A stretch of 64,000 nt of DNA from Podochytrium sp. JEL0797 (Eukaryota > Chytridiomycota > Chytridiomycetes > Chytridiales > Chytriomycetaceae): positions 1 to 64,000 of the forward strand of contig JADGJG010000001.1 of assembly GCA_027596195.1 (NCBI GenBank), given 5' to 3'. The notes below the pieces were generated by a model. That model saw nothing but the letters and a program-made list of their open reading frames with translations. It made no database searches and was not told the DNA's origin. The position numbers and the translations under genes were made by a program. Shown in pieces: positions 39,951-51,390 of this stretch; position 1 is the first letter of the stretch, and each line of letters starts with the position of its first letter.

Positions 39951-41380
39951 TCATAAAGAAGATTCCGCCGCAATTGCTTTCGCAACCAGTGACGGGCAAT
40001 CCAAAGTTTCCCCAAACTTGAGCCAGTTTCTGTTGAAAGCAAATATGCCGACTCGCAGCAGAAAGTGGCTGAACCCATTTCCAAGCGCCGTCACTTTGTA
40101 GTACTGGTCAGCCATGTCGCGACTGCGTTTCGAGTTCGCCGTGGCATACGGAACGCGAATCTTGGAATACAAATCGAGAACTTTTGGCCAATCCGCTTCG
40201 TTTGGAAGCTGTTTGAAAAGCTCCAATAACGTTCCCACGTCCTCGAGACCCGTACCGAGCCCCAACCCAGCATTTGGAACCATTCCATGCGCAGAATCAC
40301 CAATCAGCAAAACGCGTCCCTTGTGGTACGTTTCCAAATCCGGTAGATCGAAAATAGCCGCCGGCGAAATACGATGAGCCTTGCGCATCATGGTGACCAA
40401 GAGCGGCGGAACCCCCCACCCCTCAATCAAATCCGCCAAACGCTCTGAATGCTTGGGCAAGTCCGCGTACGGGCGATACGCGTCGTCGGTGGAGTTTTCG
40501 GGATCGAGATCATGGAAAGTAACGACTTGGACGGCGGCAAGTTGATCGGAGGCCTTGAAGGTGCTGACGAGTTGTCTTTCGTCTCGGTCGACGTAGAAGG
40601 CGCAGTGCTCCTTGAGTTGGATGTTGTGCTCTTCGAGGTTGACGACGCCAATGTACCCGACGACTCCAGTGAACTTCGCCTTGATATCTTGACCAAACAG
40701 CTGGCGTCGCGTGGCGGAGTGGATTCCGTCGGCTCCAATGAGAAGGTCACCCGTGGCAGATGTTCCGTCAGCGAATTTGGCAGTCACGTCCGATTCCGTC
40801 TCGACAATCTCGACGAGCTTCTTGCCGACAAAGGTTCTGGCACCAGCTTTGTACGCGGCTTTGACTAGAATATCGTGGAGCTAAAGGGAGAGTAAGAAGA
40901 GAAAAGAATTAGAAATCTGAACACACCTTGGAACGCATAATCTGGACCGGGCATTGCAGCGCAGGATCCGTTTCGCCCGAAAAGTGATTCGCGTTGATCG
41001 AGTCGAGTTCAATTTGGCGCGCGCCTGCGATGGTGAACCACTGCGTGTGGGGCGCCTTCAGCGCGTGGCAGAGCACTTCGTCGAGCACTCCGAGGGCCTT
41101 GAGGACGCGCAGGGCGGCGGACGCTAAGAGCACGGTGCCTGCGGAGTGGAAATACCATTGCGGGATTCAATACTGAGACAAAAGAAGAACACCAAGAAAC
41201 CCAACACAAGTTACCTCCAGTGTCGCCAAAATCAATCGCCTCAACCTTCCCTCCGTTGGCCCGCTTGATGGCCCCACCAAGATCAACTTGATCGTACATT
41301 GCGCATTCAATCCCAACCTGTCTGAGGGCGAGAGCAGTGGCAGCACCGACAAGACCTGCACCTGCAATGACGACCTTCAT
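39951..41380 (-). CDS. FAD-dependent aromatic monooxygenase, paralogue 4
   Basis: 435 residues; exons 41380-41215, 41138-40927 and 40880-39951, introns 76 and 46 nt, all exactly 1777 bases from those of paralogue 3. FAD and NAD(P)H motifs intact. The third exon differs from paralogue 3 by scattered substitutions (e.g. LVSTFKASDQLAAVQVVTFH versus LICTFKASEQHAAVQVMTFR), whereas the 5' half is nearly the same. The last ~100 coding bases instead match paralogue 5. The reading frame is fully open, so it should be functional. Confidence 0.9.
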
Positions 41381-41711
41381 GTCAATTTGCGAGTATCAAA
41401 ATTTCGGGAAATTAAATTTTCATCTCGGATCTCCCCACCGATCTTGCCATGCCATCTCCACCTTTAAGTTAATTCAAAGCAGCGAACGCAAAAAATATTA
41501 TAAGAAATGCTCCAAACGTGAGCCAGTTTCTTAAGAAGAACCCATATGGGAAAATACCCGACCCCTCCTTTCGAGTTCTACAATAAGGAATCAGAATCTA
41601 CTAACACAAAAAACAGACTACTGATCCATCGAATCCAGCGGGCGCAACAATACGAGAATGCAGTCCTCATGTCTTTGCGAAAAACGTATCCCTTTATTCA
41701 AAAGCGCGAAA
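40746..41711. repeat. Direct repeat, right copy (about 966 bp)
   Basis: Partner of 38969-39934; covers the 5' half and promoter of monooxygenase 4 and the 3' flank of paralogue 5. The period of 1777 bases equals one gene plus spacer, so this is a tandem gene duplication in which only this half has stayed nearly identical. Confidence 0.85.
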
Positions 41712-41727
41712 TGAATTGTATCGAATA
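41381..41727. promoter_or_regulatory. Spacer between monooxygenases 4 and 5
   Basis: 347 bases, the near-identical partner of 39604-39950. Contains the probable promoter of paralogue 4 (AT box near 41493-41503) and the polyadenylation signal of paralogue 5 at 41693-41698. Confidence 0.55.
41693..41698 (-). terminator. Polyadenylation signal AATAAA
   Basis: TTTATT on the plus strand, 30 bases beyond the stop of monooxygenase paralogue 5. Confidence 0.5.
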
Positions 41728-43176
41728 TCATAAAGAAGAGTCCGCTTTAATTGCTTTCGCAACCAGAGAAGGGCAATCCAAAGTTTCCGCAAACTTGAGC
41801 CAGTTTCTGTTGAAAGCAAATATGCCGACTCGCAGCAGAAAGTGGCTGAACCCATTTCCAAGCGCCGTCACTTTGTAGTACTGGTCAGCCATGTCGCGAC
41901 TGCGTTTCGCATTCGCCGTGGCATACGGGACGCGAATCTTCGAGTACAAATCGAGCACTTTTGGCCAATCCGCTTCGTTTGGAAGCTGTTTGAAAAGCTC
42001 AAGTAGAACTCCCACGTCCTCGAGACCCGTGCCGAGACCCAAACCAGCGTTCGGAACCATCCCATGCGCAGAATCACCAATCAGCAAAACGCGACCCTTG
42101 TGGTACGCTTCCAAATCCGGTAAATCGAATATCGCCGCCGGCGAAATACGATGAGCCTTGCGCATCATGGTGACCAAGGACTGCGGAACACCCCACCCCT
42201 CAATCAAATCCGCCAAACGCTCTGAATGCTTGGGCAAGTCCGCGTACGGGCGATACGCGTCGTCGGTGGATTCCTCGGGATCGAGATCATGGAACGTCAT
42301 GACTTGGACGGCGGCAAGTTGTTCAGAGGCCTTGAATGTGCAGACGAGTTGTCTTTTGTCTCGGTCAACGTAGAAGGCGCACTGTTCCTTGACTTGGATG
42401 TTGTGCTCTTGGAGGTTGACGACGCCAATGTACCCGATGACACCGCTGAACTTTGCCTTGAGATCTGGACCAAACAGCTGGCGTCGCGTGGCGGAGTGGA
42501 TTCCGTCGGCTCCAATGAGAAGGTCACCCGTGGCAGAAGTCCCGTCGGCGAATTTGGCCGTCACGCCCGATTCTGTTTCGACAATCTCGACGAGTTTCTT
42601 GCCGACAAACGTTTTTGCTCCGGCCTTATAAGAGGCTTTGACGAGGATATCATGAAGCTAATTTATGCAGATTTCAGAGGTTTGTTGTGATGAAAGGGGC
42701 TGAATCAAACGCACTGGTTCACCTTCGAGCGCATGATCTGGACAGGGCATTGCAGCGCAGGATCAGTTTCACCCGAGTGGCGATTCGAGTTGATCGAGTC
42801 GAGTTCGATGGGGCGTGTCCCCGCGATGGTGAACCACTGCGTGTGCGGCGCTGCCAGCGCGTGGTGGAGCACTTCGTCGAGCACTCCGAGGGCTTTGAGG
42901 ACGCGAAGGGCGGGAGACGCCAAAAGCACGGTGCCTGCATAGTGGGAATTCCAGTGTTGGATTCAATACTGAGACAAAAGGAGAACATCAAGAAACCCAA
43001 CACAAGTTACCTCCTGATTCGCCAAAATCAATCGCCTCGACCATCCCTCCGTTGGCCCTCTTGATGGCCCCACCGAGGTCAACTTGATCGTACATTGCGC
43101 ATTCAATCCCAACCTGGCGGAGGGCAAGTGCTGTGGCAGCACCGACAAGACCTGCACCTGCAATGACAACCTTCAT
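41728..43176 (-). CDS. FAD-dependent aromatic monooxygenase, paralogue 5
   Basis: 435 residues; exons 43176-43011, 42934-42723 and 42657-41728 (166, 212 and 930 nt), introns 76 and 65 nt. FAD motifs intact. Intron 2 and adjacent exon sequence match paralogue 2. Part of exon 3 is identical to paralogue 3 (41942-42177 versus 38388-38623). The extreme 3' end matches paralogue 4. A TATA-like 'cttatatattttt' on the minus strand lies about 105 bases upstream (near 43281-43292). The next gene upstream, the WD40 gene, ends 197 bases away. Confidence 0.9.
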
Positions 43177-43373
43177 GTCAATGCGCGTGTCAAATTAGAG
43201 AGGTAAAATTTAATCTCAGATCTCCCGATCTTGCCATTCCATCTTCACCTTCTCTCATGTTCATTCAACGTGGCGAAAGCGAAAAATATATAAGAAATTC
43301 TCCACATCTGAACGCCTCCTCCACTTTCATTCCTTTGAGTGGAATTCATCAGAATTCTAACACAAAAAACAGA

Positions 43374-46300
43374 CTACTGCTCCATCTCAGAAAGCGACAA
43401 GGCCAGTACAAACATCAATTCCTCCTCTTCATCCTCCCGCGTCGCTCGCGGCGCCACTTGAACACCCACATTCGAAAACCGAGTCGTAGGTGCCAAACTG
43501 GGACTAATCATGGGTCCCATTCCAGGACTCACATGTGATCCCAAAGGACCCAACCGCGGACTCCTTCCCCTCATGTTTTGCAAAGTGGCGCCTGATTCGA
43601 GGGAGGACGATCCCAACAGAGTCTTACGCTTTTCCATACTGCTGGAGTAAGAACCGTGTTTGGGCGTCCCATTTTGCTGCACCGGAGACTGCTGAACTGA
43701 CGCGTTTGAGCTCTGTAGATCCTCCCCCTCCCATTCACAAGGCTCTTTACCACCCACAACAGCCTCATTGTCCTCCACCGGTGGCGGCAACAAACCCGAC
43801 AAGGATAAACTCAAACTCGACCGCCTCTTTGCAGGTGTATACATATTCGCGTCCAAATCACCACCCCCACCAAGCCCTCGAGGTCGGTAAAAGTCCATTT
43901 CGTCTTCCCATTCCTCGTCTTCATACCAAGCCGCGATGGGAAACCGCGATTTCGGTACGTTCCGTGCGTAGAATGGGTTGCTCGGTGAAGTTCGCGATTC
44001 CGTGAATGCGAGGACGCTGCTGGACTTGCTCGACAGTTTCGGGGAACTTCCGCCGGCAGCAGCCACAACGGATGCAAATGATTTTCCTGTTGACCAAGGG
44101 TTGGACGGGGATTGTGGGATCGAAGAGGAAGAAGAGGAAGTGGACGGCGCAGGCGGCGGTTTTGAGAGGTCTTTTGTGAGTTTCGGGAGACTCCGAGATG
44201 CGGCAGGAGGTGTGGAAGAGATGGGAGCAAAGATTGAGCCCTCGTCCAAAATGGGACCTGATTTCGGAATATCGGCAGGCATCGCTCCGCGACCACGCGT
44301 TGGCGTCGCTCCATATGCGGCAACAGAATCACCCAACGAAAATGGATCATTTTGCTCCTCCATCGAGAGCATCATGGCGTATTCAATCATTTCCCGTTCC
44401 GTCAACGAATTTCCCATCGGCGACACACGCGTCATACTCCCAGATCCCGAAGCAGAAGATGAAGTGGCAGGCGGCGCACCCCCAACAACCATCGACCTGC
44501 CCAATCCAACCACCCCAAAGTTCGACGGACTCGCACTCCCATTCATCTTCACCATCAACTTGTACCGCCTCGCCTCCTCCTCCTTCTCCCTCTTCAACTC
44601 CATACTCGTTTCAAACAGCTCCGCCTTCACTTCATGACTAATCTGCGCCTTGACACTCGAAAACACTTTCCCCGTCGAACTCACCCGCGCGACACCCCCA
44701 CCACCACCCACAGGCGTCGCAACACCAGAACCCCCACCAAACCTCCCTTTCCCCACCCGATTCGCCTTCCCCCTCATCTTCCCATATCCCCCAACCCCAA
44801 ACTCACCCACCACAGGCGCAAAATCCCAACTCCTTACCCACCCCCCTCGCGTCGCCACAATCAACGTCCACTCCCCACCCCACAAAGCCTTCACCACCCT
44901 TCCATCCTCTCCATGCCCAACATCCCCCCCCTTCCTCACACTCACCGACTTGATCACTATCCCCGTCGAAACATCAAAACACTTGATCAACCCATCCACA
45001 GTCCCCACAATGAGTTTGAACGGGTCCAAAGTGAGTGCACTCAAAGCACTCGAAACAGTGACTTGAATCTTCCTTACAGGCTGAATCGTCACCCCCGCAA
45101 CACCCGCACCACCAACCACGCTCGATTCAGGCACATGCCACACCAAACACGCGCTATCCGCATGCCCAGAGACAAGGACTGAAAACTTTGCACTTGGCGG
45201 GACATTCAACCGGTCCCAAACAACATTCGTCACGTTCGCAATGGACGAATCGCGTGTCGAAGATTTGAAGCGTAAAATCGGTTCATTCGTGTCTCCAAGC
45301 CGCCATACCAAAATCCCATGGGGAAGAGGTGCATCGACAGCCGTCACAACGGTATTCGAAGAAGTGTCGTGCAAGAGGGTATGAATCGGTAATTGGTCGT
45401 GATGGAATGACCGAGACGGGTCGAATTCGACGGGTATTTCATCCAAATTCGGACTCATTTGCTTGGACAGCGCGAGCATATCCAGATCCCACACAAACAC
45501 GCTTCCCGCCGAACAGGAGGCGACAATATGAGTTTTCGCATCAAATGAAATCGATTTGATGGGATACGCGCTAGCTGAATAAGATGGCGTCAGTTTGGCA
45601 AAATCACAGAAACGCCAAGATTCTCACCATTCGAAACTCGCAGACACCGGAACGAAGCCACGTCCCAGATTCGGATACATCCATCAGCGCCACCACTGAT
45701 AATTAAGCCGGGTGTGTTGGGTAACGAGGCCATCGCAGTAACGGGCCCATTGTGAAAACCGACGAAATGGTTCATGACGTGGTTGAGTGACGACTTTGAA
45801 ATAAACTGCGTGACCATGGTGATGCCTCCAGAAATGTGACCCGCAATGATTCGCGACCTATCGACATGCATGAGAAATGTGATCATAACGCAACGCAAGG
45901 TGGGAGGAATACGCGACGACTTACTTTTCGATCAAAAGCGCAGAAATCTGCCGCGTTTCCAAATCAGCGTTGAAATAAACAGCATCCCGCTCAACTTTCC
46001 CTGTCATAGGGTTACAAACAATCACGACGCCTGTCCAATCAAGATAAATAAATAAAAACACGTGTTTTTTTTGACAGACCTTTTTCCAACGACCCCACAT
46101 ACATTCGCTCCTCATCCAAATCAACCAACATGGTTTCGATACGTCCGATTCGCGGGTCAAACTGAATAACTCGTTTCCCTCCCGCTTTCCACTCCCTGCA
46201 TCAAACCAAGGAATATTGAGATTGGAATTCATCTCTGCAAGTCCAAGCAACTCAACTTCAAGAGGCGAAACCGTCTCAGAAACTCATTCTTCCAACTCTT

Positions 46301-46649
46301 CCGGGCAATGCGTCTGTGGAGCAGTAATTGCTGAGATTTCGAATCGAGCCACACCACGTCAAAATTACCGAACGGGAAGACACCCCATGAATCCTTCCAA
46401 CGCCAATCGCCAACACGCATCGTCGTTGATAACATGGTTCCATCGTCGGCAGACTCCGGCACAGAGACGCTGTGAATATATCACTGTTTAGATGTGATCG
46501 ATTGTTTGAAATGGACGCACCAAATCAACGGGATCCAGATTCGCCAATGTCACAAGGAGCAATTCGTCTGGAATGACAGAGTTGATGAGGCACGGTTTGG
46601 GCGGGGTGCCATTGAGGTGCGGTGAGGACTTTGGCGTTTGGAGAAGCAT
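43374..46649 (-). CDS. F-box/WD40 protein with ubiquitin-interacting motifs (frameshift in F-box)
   Basis: About 995 residues if one frameshift is discounted. Exons: 46649-46521, 46469-46257, 46195-46080, 46030-45925, 45857-45628 and 45574-43374 (introns 51, 61, 49, 67 and 53 nt). The F-box starts in exon 1 (NSVIPDELLLVTLANLDPVD) and continues in exon 2 (RLCAGVCRRWNHVINDDACW). Then WD40-type blades (LIISGGADGCIRIWDV, FSVLVSGHADSACLVWHV) and a long disordered tail with two UIM-like helices (about residue 660, EREMIEYAMMLSMEEQ; C-terminus, EEEELMFVLALSLSEMEQ). A near-tandem 7-base repeat at 46400-46413 shifts the frame inside the F-box; without one copy all six exons read through in frame. It suggests an SCF receptor that also binds ubiquitin. 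Whether the allele is functional is open. Confidence 0.78.
46400..46413 (-). repeat. Near-perfect 7-bp tandem repeat causing a frameshift
   Basis: The minus strand reads TTGGCGA then TTGGCGT. It sits after the codons for the F-box residues NDDAC. Upstream, the frame matches the F-box; downstream, only the frame shifted by 7 bases (WRWKDSWGVFPFGN ... SWKNEFLRRFRLL) continues to the WD40 part. Confidence 0.75.
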
Positions 46650-46935
46650 GTTGAAAAAAAAAATCGAAACCGCATCCGACTTGTCCACCCAATGCACACT
46701 GCCCCACCTTACGAAATAAGACAGCAAACCATCATATGGCGATCCCTCATTTTCTATTTGCATTTAGGTGAAAATCTGTGCCATTGTTCTATTGTTTCCA
46801 GAAACGCGTGTATCGAGTTTATCGCCCAAAAATCAGCGAAACGCGCTAACACAAAAGGTCGTCTTGACTGTCCCGAAATGTAACTCCCACTTTATAACGC
46901 GCAAACTGACTTGTTGCCACCTCCAGATTTTGAAA
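46650..46935. promoter_or_regulatory. Divergent promoter region of two F-box/WD40 genes
   Basis: 286 bases between the starts of two head-to-head F-box/WD40 genes. A shared bidirectional promoter is likely. No TATA element recognised. Confidence 0.5.
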
Positions 46936-48550
46936 ATGAACAACAACGCGGAAGCTTACGATTCAATCGCTTCAAACTCGACTCTTTGGAGCGGTTCCAT
47001 CGACGACATGTCCACAATCGACCAACGTGATTCTGAGATTCACGGTTCCAAACATCGCGCGATTCAAACCTTGCACAATGAAAAACTTTGCAACCGCGCC
47101 CGCAAAACGTTGCAGATCCTGAACCCACAGTGCCATCCTTTTGCCAACCTCCTTCTTCCCTCCCTTTCTGCCAATCAGCCCCTCAAAACAATCAACACCC
47201 TCCTCCCCGAAGAACTCCTCCTCCAAATCTTCCGCCACCTCCACAACCACCCCTCCTCAATCCTCAGCACAGTTTCTCGCGTGTGCCACAAATGGTCGCG
47301 AATCCTCCGCGACAACCACCTCTGGAAAACAATCTGCCACCTCAAAAACTTTCATCCCATCGCGACAGACGAACCCCTCTTGTGTCGATGCACAACCGCA
47401 GTCACCCACAGATGCCCCGAAAAAGCATTCGCAAAAGGCCAAAAAAAGTGCAACATCATTTCAAAAGGCGTCTCCTTACCCCCTTGGAAAGCAGTCTACA
47501 AGCAGAACCACCAAACGATTCAAAATTGGATGAAGGGGCGATACGTAAAACGATCCGCGGCGCCGTTTCACACCAACATGCTTTGTCTCGCGTTTGATGA
47601 TTGTTTTGCGGTCGTGATCGCGCAGGGGATGGATGGGATGGTGATGGATGTGAAGAAGGGGGGTTGTTGGATGGTTTTGGCTGGGCATGTTGGAATCGTT
47701 TCAGCTGTGAAGGTGAAGACTACCGGGTGTTTACTTTCAGGCTATATATTCGCTCACAACATTTTTAAATCAAGCTATCGAATGACCGTGTCATCACAGG
47801 CGGAATCGACGCGACCGTCAAAATATGGAACCTCGAAACCAAAGAATGCATCCGCACCCTCCTTGGCCACGAAAGTGAAATCGTTGCCATCCAATCAGAT
47901 TCCGCAATTATCGCAACAGGCAGCGAAGACCACACAATTCGAGTGAGTGTCTGCGTTTTCAAGGTGTTACAATTCTCATCCCCACTGATTGACAGGTTTG
48001 GAACTCCGAAACAGGAGCCCCAATCCAAGTCCTAACAGGTCACACAGACGCCGTCTGCTCCCTCCAAATCCACAACAACACAATCATCTCCGGCTCAATC
48101 GACCACACGATCCGAATCTGGAACCCCCATACCGGTGACTGCATCTCCACCCTCCACGGACACCAAGGATTCGTCTACTGCCTCCAAACCGACCACTCCA
48201 CCCTCTTCAGCGGTTCCTCCGACGGTACGATCCGAATCTGGTGCCTGGACACATTCACCAGCCTCCAAACAATCGAAGGCGCACACGATGGGGGTGTGAT
48301 TTGCATGCAAGTCGATGCCAACAAGATCGTGAGCGGGAGTGGGGATTACACAGTCAAAGTGTGGAACAGGAGAGACGCGTCGCTGCTCTACACGTTGAAC
48401 CACCATAGCGCGACAGTGTGGAGCTTGAATTGCGTGGGTACAAAGCTAATGACGAGTTCGTTTGACACGTTGTTGGTTGTCCTCGATTTCGCGGAACAGA
48501 TTAAGGATGATCTCTCGGTTGATTCTGCTAGCGAACAAGAGTGTCGATAA
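46936..48550 (+). CDS. F-box/WD40 repeat protein (FBXW/Cdc4-like architecture)
   Basis: Predicted SCF substrate receptor, 499 residues. Exons 46936-47712, 47775-47942 and 47996-48550 (introns 62 and 53 nt). The first junction rebuilds a WD blade (VSAVK|LSNDRVITGG). The F-box is at about residues 88-130 (LLPEELLLQIFRHLHN, SRVCHKWSRILRDNHLW). Six to seven WD40 blades follow, e.g. ITGGIDATVKIWNLETKECI, IIATGSEDHTIRVWNSETG, IISGSIDHTIRIWNPHTGDC, LFSGSSDGTIRIWCLDT and IVSGSGDYTVKVWNRRDA. A Cys-rich loop (LLCRCTTAVTHRC) separates F-box and propeller. ATG 46936 is the first in frame with the F-box. It is not a close copy of its divergent neighbour. Target unknown. Confidence 0.88.
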
Positions 48551-48569
48551 ATGAGTTTATTTACGAATA

Positions 48570-50002
48570 TTACACTTCTACGTTTACATCCTTGGCAATC
48601 GCATCGGCCACCTCAACAAGACAGTCCGTAATCTTCACAAACGGAATCCAGTTGCGATTAAACGCATACACTCCCACTCTCTGAACGAAATGGCTGAACC
48701 CAACTCCCAAAGCAGAAACATTATAATACTGAGTCGCTGTGAACCGACTTCGCTTAGAAGCCTGAGTCGCGCGTGGGACACGAATCTCCGAATACAATGC
48801 GAGAACCTTGGCCAGAGACGCGTCAGGGAGCTGCTTGAACAATTCCAACAACGTTCCAACATCTTCCAACCCAGTCCCGAGCCCCAACCCCGCATTCGGA
48901 ACCATTCCATGAGCCGCATCCCCAATAAGCGCAACGCGACCCTTGTGGTACATCTCCAAATCGGGCAGATCGTAAATACTGAGAGGTGAAATACGATGAG
49001 ACTTGCGCACCATCATGACAAGGTTTGCAGGAACCCCCCACTCCTCAATCATATCCGCCAACCGCTGAGAATGCTTGGCAAGGTTCGTGTACGGGCGATA
49101 CGCGCTGTCCTTGGACGCTTCCGGGTCTGGATCCCCGAAATGACCCACTTGGATGGCGGCCGCTTGCTCCGACGCCTTATACACACACACAATCCGTTTC
49201 TTTTCTCGATCAATGAAGAAGGAGCAGAACTCGTCCAACTTGATGTTGTGCTCCGCAAGATTGACGACGCCGATGTAGCCCACGGATCCAGTGAACTTTG
49301 CCATGAGATCTTGGCCAAACAACTGGCGTCGCGTCGCGGAGTGGATTCCGTCGGCTCCAATCAGAAGGTCACCAGTCGCAGAGGTTCCGTCCGCAAACGT
49401 GGCCGTCACGTTCGATTCCATTTCGACCACGCTCACGAGTTTCTTGCCAACAAAGGTTCTGGCACCAGCCTTGAAAGCAGCTCTGACCAAGATGTCGTGA
49501 AGCTGTTCAACCAAAGTCGAGTTAGAATTTGATGGAAGTGAATCGACTCGAAATCTCCAACACACCTTGGAACGCATGATCTGGACCGGGCATTGCAGTG
49601 TAGAATCAGTTTCACCACATTGAGTGTAAACCGCTTTGGCATCGAATTCAATGCGGGAAGACCCGTCGATTTTGTACCACCTCACGAATGGAGACCGGAG
49701 TGAATTGGAAAGGACCGCGTCAAGGACACCAAGGGACTTGAGAACACGCAATGCATTCGAGTTGAGCATGACGGCGCCTGTATGCTAATGAATTGAGTGG
49801 AACTGATACATGCTACCCCCCAATTCAAATCTTCACCTCCCGATTCGCCAAAATTAATCGCTTCCAAAACTCCGCCGTTGGCTTTTTGAATGGCTCCCGC
49901 AAAGTCAACTTGATCGTACATGACACATTCATGGCCTTGCTGGCTGAGGGCAAGAGCAGTGGCAGCACCGACGAGTCCAGATCCAGCAATGACCACTTTC
50001 AT
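48570..50002 (-). CDS. FAD-dependent aromatic monooxygenase, paralogue 6
   Basis: 436 residues; exons 50002-49837 (166 nt), 49777-49566 (212 nt) and 49502-48570 (933 nt), introns 59 and 63 nt. Motifs: VVIAGSGLVGAATALALSQQ, LIGADGIHSATRRQLFGQD, GRVALIGDAAHGMVPNAGLG. Intron 2 is a multiple of three and contains no stop in frame, so unspliced transcript would encode a 21-residue insertion (starting VCWRFRVDS). Paralogues show that this segment is an intron. The N-terminal exon is closer to paralogues 1 and 7 (SQQGHEC) than to the 2-5 group (RQVGIEC). Confidence 0.9.
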
Positions 50003-50251
50003 TTTGTGGGAGATGCTTTTCACTTCCGTCACATGACGAGCATGCCAATTCAAAGGCAATTCTAGTGTGTGTGACGAAGTAATGCGTTGAATGTACGTGT
50101 TCGCCGATTCCACGCCGTTTCAGACAGATTCTCAAGAGTTTATTCTTTACACGACCATCCCAGATCCTCAAGTTTGCACAGATATGCATCCACCATTTCA
50201 GCTTTCCCCAACTCCTCAGCAGAAGTGGAATTTTTCAAACTTTTTTCGTTG
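50003..50251. promoter_or_regulatory. Divergent promoter region
   Basis: 249 bases between the starts of monooxygenase 6 (minus) and calcineurin B (plus). No clear element recognised. Confidence 0.45.
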
Positions 50252-51009
50252 ATGGGAGCCTCTGTGTCTTCCGACGATGTGTCCCTCACGCCCGACCAGG
50301 TGCTTGAGCTCCACCACGAGACTGGGTGTAAGTTGATTGATTCGCTGTTTCTTACTAATCCTCTGCTTTCATCCCTTTCGAATGCACCTCATACGCCGAT
50401 GCAGTACCTACCGAAGCAATCGCTCGCCTGTATGCACGCTTCCGCCAGCTCGACAAGACCAAGGTCGGCACCCTGACATCCTCCGAACTGCTTTCGATCC
50501 CCGAATTCTCAATGAACCCCCTCGCCCTGCGCATCATTGCCGTACTGGATCCAGACAGAAGCAACGAGATTTCGTTCGCACAGTTCATCTGCGGGTTGTC
50601 CTTGTTTGCAAAGGGAACCGCGCGCGAGCAGAAGCTGACGTGTAATTATGGCTGGAATTTCACCGATATGCGAGCTTACCTTGCTGCCCCTCCCCAGTCG
50701 CATTCAGAGTCTACGACGTCGATTGCGACGGATTTATCTCATTCGAAGACCTCCAAACGATTCTCAAACTGATGGTCGGCAAAACGCTCCAACAGAAGGA
50801 AATCGAAGATCTCGTTCGCCAAACGATTTGGGAGGCCGACACGATCGACAAGGATGGTGCCATTTCGTTTGAGGAGTTCAAGCGGGTGCGTTTCAAATCC
50901 GTTTTGTGGACGTGTCCGTGGTTTTGACGGTGCTGATTCTTTTGCGGTTTCGTGTTTTTAGTCCATGTTTGGCGCGGACTTGGACGCGTCCTTCTCGATT
51001 GACTTTTAA
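50252..51009 (+). CDS. CNB1: Calcineurin B regulatory subunit
   Basis: EF-hand regulatory subunit of the Ca2+/calmodulin phosphatase calcineurin, 182 residues. Exons 50252-50327, 50405-50641, 50698-50885 and 50962-51009 (introns 77, 56 and 76 nt). The second junction rebuilds KLT|FAFRVYDVD, a hallmark of the protein. The N-terminus MGASVSSDD is an N-myristoylation signal. EF-hands: 1, degenerate (LDKTKVGTLTSSEL); 2, LDPDRSNEISFAQF; 3, YDVDCDGFISFEDL; 4, EADTIDKDGAISFEEF, where the first loop position is Thr (or a residue is inserted) in place of Asp. PEFSMNPLALRII and QKEIEDLVRQTI match the calcineurin-A-contacting parts of the family. A calcineurin B-like relative is possible because hands 1 and 4 are altered, but length and myristoyl site favour true CNB. 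Confidence 0.87.
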
Positions 51010-51024
51010 ACTCACATGTGTATA

Positions 51025-51030
51025 AATAAA
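51025..51030 (+). terminator. Polyadenylation signal AATAAA
   Basis: AATAAA in 'gtgtataaataaagc', 16 bases after the calcineurin B stop. Confidence 0.6.
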
Positions 51031-51129
51031 GCTTATTTATTAAAATAATTACGAAGGGCAGGATGCACAATACAACATCGCTTGCAGCTTCCTCAAGGGA
51101 CCAAAACTCAAATTCCAACCAAAATTAAA

Positions 51130-51390
51130 TCAACAAGATGGAGACTTGGTCAGAGATTCAAGCAGCATGCTGCATCTTGTCACGCACAGCAACGACAAGC
51201 CGCACCAGTGCCCCAAGTGCAACTTCTCCACAAAATGGCGAGGCAACCTCAAGAAACATGTAGTTTGCTTGAGACAGTGATGCGGCTTCTCGTTGTGGTG
51301 CGTGAAGAGATGTCGCTCGGGCGGAATCTCCATTTGGTGGAGAAGTGCCCCAAGTGCAATTTGATGGTTGCGTGCGGAATGGCTGCGTAG
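51130..51390 (+). pseudogene. Remnant of a C2H2 zinc-finger gene
   Basis: The plus strand reads MLHLVTHSNDKPHQCPKCNF then STKWRGNLKKHVVC and a stop: one complete C2H2-type finger with the linker-like NDKPHQC. About 130 bases on, the block HLVEKCPKCN recurs ('gccccaagtgcaa' occurs twice), so at least two fingers were once present. No start or longer frame is found. It looks like debris of a multi-finger gene, or possibly a short real exon. Confidence 0.6.

Noticed and set aside
31416..43176. Monooxygenase array as a classical secondary-metabolite cluster
   Set aside because: No polyketide synthase, NRPS, terpene cyclase, P450 or pathway regulator is visible; tandem expansion of one family is the simpler reading.
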